From Macrocybe gigantea (taxonomy: Eukaryota; Basidiomycota; Agaricomycetes; Agaricales; Callistosporiaceae): a stretch of 64,000 nt of DNA. A program made the translations under genes and the position numbers. Numbering within the stretch: the stretch's first letter is position 1; each line of letters begins with the position of its first letter. The stretch spans positions 186,001-250,000 of the forward strand of contig SJRY01000022.1 in assembly GCA_011319805.1 (NCBI GenBank), read 5' to 3'. Below are positions 56,062-64,000 of this stretch, in pieces. The notes beneath the pieces are model-generated. The model made no database searches and had not been told where the DNA came from. It saw only the letters and a list, made by a program, of their open reading frames with translations.

Positions 56062-58080
56062 TGCGGACATTCTGACTTTCAGCCTGTCCAGGGTGGTTCA
56101 AGATGTTGGATCATTCCCGTACTGTTATGCTGTTAATTCCCATAAACGTTACACTGATTCTATGTAGAATTTTTGTAAGTGTCATATTCGACAAACTCGC
56201 CACATCTTTCTCATAACAGCCAGCTATTTATCGTACACGAATATTTAAGTTCTAGATACGGCCCTCCATGAACGTTTCTGCTTCTCTGATGCCTGCATTT
56301 CTTCATGCACTTGCGTCGCATTCGGGATCCTAGACGCCCTGCACCTTGGCAGGTCATTTCAATATCGTATTATACACTTATGCTGTAGCATTGATATGCA
56401 TGTATTTTAGACGCACTGCATGTATGGAGCGGTTATGAAGGACTTCATTCAGCAGAATACCGAACAACGTCCGATTTTCCGTCTGCACTGAGCTTGAGAA
56501 TAGCTAGTGATTGCTCCACTAGATATTGTTTTTGCCTGTCGTTTCCGAGATCCTTCTTTTTCACGATCTTAGAACTGAGGCTTAACGTTGTACACTTTCA
56601 TTACAGAAAAGAGGGACATTTAGATAATTGTTGAAATGGGGTCCCATCGTCACCGCACAAACGCGACACTTCTTGGATGGTTCATTCCTCGCCTCATTTA
56701 ACAAGCGGGAAGAGAGGCTACAGATGAGACTCAGCGGAGGCCCTATAGTTGCACTGCACAATATGCTAACTCACCTGGGCAAGGGGTGCTAACGTAAAAG
56801 TCAGCGACGTAGTACCCGGCAGTGTTCCTGTCCCAATAACTAGATGAACCAATGAACAATCTATTGCATGTTTAGATATAAGCCAAGGGCATCACGTACG
56901 GATCTCCACTAATGTTCTGTCCAACTCTGTAGCAATTAAAGGTGACGCGCTTGAAATACGGTCAAGAACATCGCGCGAAAGTAGTGGGCATGAATCACGT
57001 ACAGTACCATAAGCATATTGCCCCACTGCTTGGTAGTTCGTACCAGGTCCGGTTCTGTAAATTACTCCATCGCCTGTGATGGTGCAAACCGAAGCTGCTG
57101 CGGCATCTGTGGCTGGAACAGGTGCTGGGGCAGGCGATGCCATCGCCAACGCGAAAAGCGGCAAGAGTGCGAGAGTGAATTTCATCGTGGGTTGGGTTTG
57201 TTTCAGTGAATAAGAGGCAGGCTGGCTCTTCAATGGTTATGCTACAATTCCAATGGCTCTTAAATACGTTAAGGACTTGCTTATAGCACTCGGTTTGGCA
57301 AATTGATATGAAATCTTGTTCCGGTGAAGCAGTCAAGTATGAAGAACATTAAAGCGTCTGGCATATCAGGTGCAATGCCCGCTTATGGCATCGGAGCCAT
57401 GAATGCCTGCGCGAAAAACCGATGAAAGGACAGTGTTCATCGTCTTTCATGGATGATACAGATTCCACCTAGACCTCTCTGGACTCTATCGGCTCTGTCG
57501 CGGGATTGATTGAAATTCGGGACAGTTCTAGCAGCGCTCCATGGTTCATTTCGCCTGAGCTGACGATCTTCGCATCTTCCTTGAGTTCTTCCGCCATTAT
57601 AGCGCTGGTAAAAATCAGAGCTTTCTGAATTGAGTCGCATATAGCACGTCAATTGCGGGCCTGGAATGCCACCAAAGGTCTAGCAAGGACAGCCAAGTAA
57701 TGTTGCTGGGAGTTCCGGAAACACGCGTGCCAAGTCTCACTCTAGCCCAAGAAGCTTTTCGTCGGGGGCCAAGTGGCTGGCCATCTAGCTCTACGAAAAG
57801 GGATACGGCAGTCTGCAGTGTCAACGCGAGGTATAGATCTGTAGGCTTCCAGAAAACACGATATCCATTTGGACCGAGGGCAGTCGACGGTTCTTCAGGC
57901 AGGAATGATGGTCGAAGTCAATGGACACAACACATGTGTGATGATGCGCGTGTCCATACCACATATAACAGATCACATGATTGGGCTGGACCTACATACT
58001 CCACTTTGCATCGAATGTAGTATCGTTAGGCTAATCTCACCTTCACGTACAAATGCAAATGGCCTTCATTCAAGGGTATC
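56062..58080. repeat. Segmental tandem duplication, unit 2 (diverged)
   Basis: Second unit of the same duplication. Both units end with GCTAATCTCACCTT followed by CTTCATTCAAGGG or a close variant. Confidence 0.7.
56740..57185 (-). CDS. Small secreted SH3-like protein, copy 2
   Basis: ATG at 57185: signal peptide MKFTLALLPLFALAMASPAP with likely cleavage after ASPAP or shortly beyond. Then VCTITGDGVIYRTGPGTNYQ, AVGQYAYGT, an intron (donor GTACGT near 57003), RVTFNCYRVGQNISGDP, a second intron (GTACGT near 56900) and YWDRNTAGYYVADFYVSTPC at the end. Cys residues in VCTI, NCYR and TPC could form disulfides. The fold resembles bacterial SH3 (SH3b) domains, which in bacteria bind cell walls; in fungi such small secreted proteins are uncharacterised. 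The last codons depend on whether the GTGAGT after TPCP is a donor. About 105 residues. Confidence 0.65.
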
Positions 58081-58813
58081 GCAAATGCTCCACTGTGGAA
58101 CATTGTCCTTGCCCATCAGCATTCTGGTGTGCACCTGACATGTCTAGACCACTTTCTGCAAATCATTCCGCCGCGACATCGCAGGTGACGAAATTCGAAG
58201 TTGCGGTCATAAAACGACTCTTAGGCATCTAGGCTATAAAGTGAACTGTGGATCTCTGGCTTTCTGGGCTTCTGGCCGTGACATCGTCCTGATTATAGGA
58301 TGTCACTTAATTCAATTAGGTGTCCTTTACCTACCTTGGTTTGGGAAGTTAGATACCTATCACACCCACCACGCTCGAGGTCGAGGGTGCCATTTCATAA
58401 CCTCCTTTTAGTCGTTTTCTGCTGACAATGCCACGCCTCTCTGGGGAGCCGCGACCCTTTCCAGCGTTGAACCGTCAACTAATGGTCCTCTTACTGCCGT
58501 AGGACACTGCGTTGGCTATAGGGCATCGATGACGGACGACTGCCTCGTAATCGACGCGCGGCCTTACATTCTACTGATCGCTTGAAATCTTCTTGGTCAT
58601 TTTTCAATGTAGCCCGGAGCAACAAAGATACATTTGCCCTTGAGCGAGTACTCCCTCTCTGCCGCCCCGGGGAAACATGCAACCGTATGAGATATCTTTA
58701 GCTGACCGTTGTGCGATATGTTCTACTGGAAAAACAAGAGCGACGGGGTTGAAGATGGAAGATTCGTCCGAGTGAGTTAAGAATGGGTCCTACCTATTTC
58801 CTTTTGCCGAGTC
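58081..58813. other. Intergenic
   Basis: 730 bp downstream of the FunK1-type gene and beyond the duplication. Nothing recognised. Confidence 0.4.
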
Positions 58814-60857
58814 TCATTCTTTTGCTTCCGAGTGTTGGACTCGAAGGCTCGGGGTCACCATCGGGAACGGGCTCAGGACCAGTGTATCCTCCCTTGGTTG
58901 GAACGTTCTTGCTATTGGGAGAGAAGTTCCAGGCAATGCCCGACACATTCTCCTCGGGCCTAAAGTACGCAACATCTCGAGATCCTTAGCGCGCTTATCC
59001 AGCACGAACATCGATTCTTCCTGGTCTTTCTCGGATGGCTGATGAGACTTCAAACTCCGGATCGCCTCGTCGATGGCTTCAACGAAGAAGTCATGGGCAT
59101 TTTCAATAAATGTAAACTCGTTCAAGAATAGCAAGATGTTCCACCACCGGAGCAACAGCGGCTTGAGGGGCTCAAAGTAAGGGTGAACATGACAGAGGAC
59201 ATATTGTTCGAAATGATTGTTTTTGAACAGGCTGCGTTTGTTTTTGATGAGGATGTCACGGTTGCCGCATCGAAAGAGGTAGTGGTACACTAGGTGAAGC
59301 GCCGCATTGGGTGAGTCTTCGTCGTATTCTTCGCAAAGCTCGTCGCGTCGTTTCCCTCCGGGACCTTTTCGGGAGATACAGATCTCTGTGAGGACCCAGA
59401 AGAATGATTCCATATCATGTCGTGCTTGATGCGGAATATAGGTCATATTGTCTAGTATATCAGCACTCGCGTAGGGGAAAGTGGCCTGAACGGGTGTCAG
59501 ATTTTACGCTGTGGACAAAGCCACGTTTACACTCACGCTTCGTTCGCTTGTTTGTGGTTCCTGGGTGGAGAAGTCAGGAAGATTGGCATCCTGAAATATG
59601 ATGGTATTGACACTTCTTTAGAAGGCACAAAAGAACATACCGGTCGAAGGAGACCTAGATCGGAATACCCGAGCTACAACAAGGGTGTAAACAGCGGAAT
59701 CCTTTATTATTGATGACCTACTTGAGGCGGACGATCTTCACCCCAATTGGCAAGCTACGAGATGAGTGAGAAAATAAAATAAACTAAAACAGAACTGAGG
59801 CAAATACCGAATATTTGCGCTTTTTGATATCCTCGGCACGCCATGTATTTGCGAAATATTTCACGAATTTCCTAATCTGTTCTGTCTGTCCTAAAAGAGC
59901 ATACAGCACGTCGTCCAGCGGAAGGAGTCCTAGGTCGGTCTTGAATATAGATTAGAAGTATAGAATAGGAGGCCGATCCGAATGACTCAGCGCCTCGAAC
60001 GAGATAGGCTTCTTAACATCTGTCGTCCTTTTGGCGTAGTCGTAATCGATCAATCGGCCTTCTGTTATTGTTCTATCTTCGTTGAAGTAGATTAGAATGT
60101 TGTTGATACTTATGTCACGGTGAAGGGTGAGATAAATGAAAAACAGCTTTCTGTGGACTAAAATACTCCGCTCAATAATGATCCGCGAAGAGTAGCTACA
60201 TACTCACATTCCATAGCTTGCTTGAGGACGAGAAGCAATTCCGTAAGGTCCGCGAAGTTCCGCAAGGGCCATCCATAAAATGCCATTACAGTCCGAGATT
60301 GGATGCGCCAAGTAGGCGGGAAGCGGTGCATAACCCGAATGGACTGATGCTCGTTCTCCGTGACTATATCGAGGTACTTTGCTAACGGTTCATCGTCGTC
60401 TATAGGCGCATTCTTCCTCTTCTTTTCTACGCCCGGAAAAGTGTACTTGAGACCTCTGCGGATGAACTCGTAAGTGTCGATGACGACGCCATCGACCTCG
60501 ACGTCCTCATACGAGTAAACGAGTTCTTGTCCATCAATGCTATCCTTGGGGTAGAAGTCTCCCTCGAGAACTGCCGTACAATTTCTTCCATCGCCGCATT
60601 TTCTTGTTGTAGATTTTATCAGTGACGAGCCGGTCGTAGACGCGATGAATGAGGTTTTCGCTGATAGGAAACAGGTTCTGCAAGAAATCCTGAGTCGTCG
60701 TTACATGATAGTTGCCATTTTCTAGCTCATCCTTGAGAACTTGCTTGACCTCCTCCGCATTCATTGGCGGCCCAGCGGTATGAGTAGCCGTTGATTTGAT
60801 TGGTGTATTTTTGATGTGTAGGGCGCTATTGGATAAGGATAAATAACTGTTAGACAT
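58814..60857 (-). CDS. FunK1-type fungal protein kinase
   Basis: Starts MSNSYLSLSNSALHIKNTPI (60857). N-terminal region: VTTTQDFLQNLFPISENLIH and RVYDRLVTDKIYNKKMRRWK. The next part is one frame away (a small indel near 60580): EGDFYPKDSIDGQELVYSYE, VVIDTYEFIRRGLKYTFPG, IRVMHRFPPTWRIQSRTVMA. After an intron the kinase core has TLHRDISINNILIYFNEDRT (HRD and catalytic Asn) and GRLIDYDYAKRTTDVKKPIS (DYD in place of DFG). The typical FunK1 end follows: MTYIPHQARHDMESFFWVLT and a helical C terminus ending SEAKE at 58814. At least five introns are inferred. FunK1 kinases are expanded in mushrooms, linked in Coprinopsis to multicellular development, and lack a precise substrate. Confidence 0.75.
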
Positions 60858-62330
60858 TAGGCCGGTAAAGACGAGTACGAAACTCGTTCATACCGTGCTT
60901 TATATTTGGCCGGCTATCGATAAACGACGGCGTTCTGCATTGGGCGGACAATGGAAGTTGACTGAAATTCGAACATGCACAGCCACACACATGTTCATCA
61001 GGAAACTCTCTTAATGTTGGTGGCTTTTCGGGGTTCCGAAGCACATGTCTTCTATGGGGGTAAAGTTGACCCGTGGACTATCTTCTGCCTTTGGGATGTC
61101 GCAGAACCCACGGAAGATCTTGGCCCACATTGAAACGCCTCGCACTCCTTGGACTCCAGGATGCGCTTGCTCGCTCAAGTTCTTTGGCGTCAAAAACAAC
61201 GGCACAGCTAAGTGTAGGCCTCAACCTGCCTCCTCTACTTGTCTGTCATTTCATCATACAGGCAATGATCGGGCTAGCTGGCGCAATGCGATCACAACCC
61301 AACTTCGAGAAAGTGCATCGATTAGGGACCTTGGGGCTCTGGGGATGGCAAGGGCCGCTCGCTTGTTGGCTCATTCATTAAACCAGAATGCGCGCGGTTG
61401 CGGTGCTTTGCCTATTCGTCTGCCCAAGCATGCCCATCAAACTTGTCCTTTTCTTCTCAGTTCGCCCACTTGTCTGCTTCGTTGCCTAATGATATGAATC
61501 TTCTCTCGGTTCCTTCTTAAGATGACTCTATTTGCGCTCATGAAGAACAAGGATGTAGCTTGTGAGCGGTTTAACGGCATTCTCGACCACAGCGCTCCGA
61601 AGGTGGCTTGACGACTCTCCTGCTGCCCCCTCTCAATTCTACACCGCCTTGAAGAGCTTGACAGTTACCTGCCTAACTCCTGCCGACAAATTCCTCGAGC
61701 CAGAGAGAGGCTTCGTACGGGTGTCCTTTGATTCTCTCAGAAAGGTTAGGCATCTCATGAGAACTTCAAACGCTTGGGAGTCGTAGAGAGAGCGCGAAAA
61801 CGCCGAATCTCGGAATAGCATGTTTGACGAGTGCATCCACATCCAAGTTTCTATCGATCCGGAATAATTATCCTTACATATGTTTTTGCATAGTTGCGTT
61901 CACATCGGCGCGGGAGCTAGCGCGGATGTTGCGGATACTTCTGCCGGGCATGCGATCCACTTATTCTGCGGCCTACAGTCTAGTCTAGTTGAGCGGACAA
62001 GATATCATTTACGACACGTGAAAACTGCCCTTCCTTCTCGCCGATCGTTAGTGTGCAGCAGTTTGTTGGAACGACATTTCACTTGCAGACAGGCGCCGAT
62101 GTTCTTTGTGCTGCCTCGTCTTCGCCGACGAAAGCGATTCGACGACTTTTCGATAAGAGCCCTGGTCGAACCTCCTTTCTTGGCATTGACGAACGCCGTG
62201 GTCGATCTTGCATGTTGATTATAGTGATAATATACATACTGTATACTCTGGCCTTGTGCGCAAGCTAAATATTGGTCAACACCATCGGGTCTGTTACCAG
62301 ACTTGCGATGCTCCTCCTGTCCTGCAGCGT
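60858..62330. other. Intergenic between divergent genes
   Basis: 1.5 kb. Frames at 61045-61497 (150 codons) and 61562-61786 have no family signature, and the second lacks an ATG. I treat both as unsupported. Confidence 0.35.
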
Positions 62331-64000
62331 ATGGACAAGTTCGCCACCCTCGAGCCCATCAAACTCTATGCATCGTCGGCTGCCGGTGCTGGGGCTCGCT
62401 TCCTCACCCGATCGAACTCTGCAGCACCGAAACCACCCACATCCCCGCTCATAGGTCGTCTTCCAACCACTATACACCGCGTCATCCTTCTGCACCTTCA
62501 GATTCCTGACATTCCGGCCTACGCTTTGGTCTGTCGTGCGATACATGCCCTGACTTTGGAAGATAAGCTTTGGGAACGGAAATGGCTGGCTCTTAGAGTA
62601 GAAAAGGATGGATTCCAGCCCGTCCTAGACCGGCTCGATGACGCTGGGAAAACGAAAACTTCCGCCTCGCGCGCGTCCCTCCCGCCCACTCTACCTGTGA
62701 GCAACGACACGGATGATTTCGGTGACTTTGCCGCTGTGGAGGCGGATGTCGTCTCTGTCTCACTGGATGAGATGGGCGACTTTGTTGGCGCTCCGTCGGC
62801 CACCGCTGCGCCAGCTCCGAAACTGTCAGACACCCTTGATCTATTTGCTTCGCAGTCCAAACCACTGCCTCCGATTATTGACCTCGCTCCGAAGCATCCG
62901 CATAGACAGCAGTACATCAAAGCACATAATCTCTTGAAGCCGCTGACCCTCGTCCTTGCGTCCAACCCTCCGCATCTCGTTCTATCTGTCCTTTCCTCTG
63001 CACTATCATCGTCAACCCAACTGCCACCTCCTTCGTTGCGAACCCAAGCCAAGACTCTGCACCTGTTGACACTGTTTCTCTCTGGTATAATCCAGCCCCT
63101 TCGATCATGGCCTATGCTGGTATCCTCGCTGCGATCAGCTTCGGACAGGCTCGATGCAACCCTTTTGGCGGCATTCGACCTTGCGGATGGAAAATCGGAT
63201 GAAGAAGCGATGAAGGAGGCCGCGGAAGCAAGCTGGGAACTCACAGAGTGCTGGGGTGGCCTTTCTTCTACCGCCACCACTTCGGACTGGGAGATGGGCA
63301 AAGTCTGGGCAGAGAAGCGAGAGATTTTCTACGAACAGGGAAAATGGGATCCTTTGGCCAACTTCAGGTGCTCGGCTTCACCCTAGTCGATTTAACTAAA
63401 GCCAAAACTTATCTTCCTCGACCACAGAGACGACAGCAGTCTAGATTTCGACGCCATGGACGAATTCATCTCCGCCATCATCAAGGCCATTGATGAGCAT
63501 GGTTCAAGAGCTGCCAGGGTCTTTCCACCTGCCTCGCAAGTCCTGCTCTTTTTTGCCGACAGGTTGGCATCTGATATCGTGCGTACTTCAGTAATGATAC
63601 GGTCCTTTGACACTAATTTGTGGCATAGATGAGCGATTATATCACCACGCTTCTCACACGAGCTCGCGAATTGCAATATTCGAGTTCATACTTGTACCTT
63701 CAGGCTGCGGCCGCTACATTCAAGGAAGCGTGGAGGATTGTCGATGCCATCACGCGAGCTGCTGCACAACGCGAAGGTTACAATCTCCAAGTGACCAAGG
63801 CGGAGGATGTGGTGTGGGTCGCCGTTTTTCGCTTTCGTCACTTGACCATTGATGAGAAAGTTCAGTTACCGGATGTTTGAAATTAACATGGACGAGTACC
63901 TCGATGAGGAAGTCGAGTCCGTCAAGCGGACTCTCGAACGTATATGCAAAGGCTGGAATTCAGAGGTAATCCTTCACCTTTGCCTATTCCTACGAATGTT
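62331..64000 (+). CDS. RCY1: Recyclin-1-like F-box protein (3' end outside window)
   Basis: ATG 62331 (MDKFATLEPIKLYASSAAGA). An F-box follows: IGRLPTTIHRVILLHLQIPD, AYALVCRAIHALTLEDKLWE. After an acidic, Ala-rich linker the Sec10/recyclin region begins: KHPHRQQYIKAHNLLKPLTL, TLHLLTLFLSGIIQPLRSWP, WEMGKVWAEKREIFYEQGKW, and after introns DFDAMDEFISAIIKAIDEHG, SRAARVFPPASQVLLFFADR, YITTLLTRARELQYSSSYLY, YRMFEINMDEYLDEEVESVK. Introns at 63367-63426, 63580-63629 and 63813-63865 splice in frame. Yeast Rcy1 acts with Skp1 in endocytic membrane recycling. The gene is cut by the window edge in its middle. Confidence 0.85.

Noticed and set aside
53774..58080. Retroelement (gag-pol) as the cause of the 2.2-kb repeated units
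   Set aside because: No long terminal repeats, reverse transcriptase or integrase motif could be found; the shared region contains the SH3-like gene and flanks only.
61045..61497. 150-codon plus frame
   Set aside because: No recognisable motif, promoter or splice pattern, and two other frames are open over the same interval.

Overview
The window looks like nuclear DNA of an agaricomycete (mushroom-type basidiomycete). Genes are cut by many introns of about 45-65 bp with GTRNGY donors and YAG acceptors. Families typical of these fungi are present: a FunK1-type kinase, a DUF6593-like protein, a basidiomycete two-finger C2H2 regulator, CorA-like membrane proteins and a PIF/Harbinger element. 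The tRNA-Asn gene carries a short intron. Nothing bacterial or viral was recognised.

Layout. 0-3.6 kb: a 5'-truncated Ser/Pro-rich gene and, convergent to it, a C2-domain gene. 3.9-9.0 kb: two CorA-like paralogues in tandem with a small unknown gene between them. 9.08-15.30 kb: a PIF/Harbinger transposon with a Tc1/mariner-type transposon inserted in it; TIRs and target duplications are readable for both. 15.4-17.9 kb: RAD7 (nucleotide excision repair). 18.9-20.2 kb: Ser/Ala-rich unknown gene. 20.7-22.7 kb: a probable carboxymuconolactone-decarboxylase-like / alpha-beta-hydrolase fusion. 23.9-24.7 kb: broken DUF6593-like gene. 25.4-28.3 kb: coiled-coil protein. 28.5-30.2 kb: lariat debranching enzyme DBR1. 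30.2-34.8 kb: a long gene-poor stretch with a decayed coding relic. 34.8-37.5 kb: C2H2 zinc-finger regulator. 40.4-41.5 kb: membrane-anchored short-chain dehydrogenase. 42.9-44.8 kb: broken APH/Aim9-like gene, then tRNA-Asn. 45.4-48.2 kb: SR-protein kinase lacking its catalytic loop. 51.2-52.2 kb: membrane protein. 53.8-58.1 kb: an old tandem duplication carrying two small secreted SH3-like proteins. 58.8-60.9 kb: FunK1-type kinase. From 62.3 kb: recyclin-1-like F-box gene running off the window.

Two features run through the whole window. First, three head-to-tail duplications of about 500 bp (43.3-44.3, 46.4-47.4 and 52.4-53.4 kb) are near-identical and differ mainly by small indels. In the two that fall inside genes, a conserved segment of similar size is missing nearby. 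Second, many otherwise conserved genes need one to three single-base frame corrections (RAD7, zinc-finger gene, membrane-protein gene, DUF6593, one SH3-like gene, FunK1), whereas DBR1, the C2 gene and the CorA genes read cleanly. The simplest explanation is draft-assembly error, possibly with two haplotypes joined, but real gene decay cannot be excluded from sequence alone.

I did not find a clear new multi-gene system. The best biological leads are the reversed-order CMD-hydrolase fusion, the nested transposons with a deamination-like stop-codon signature in the older one, and the duplicated secreted SH3-like gene unit.
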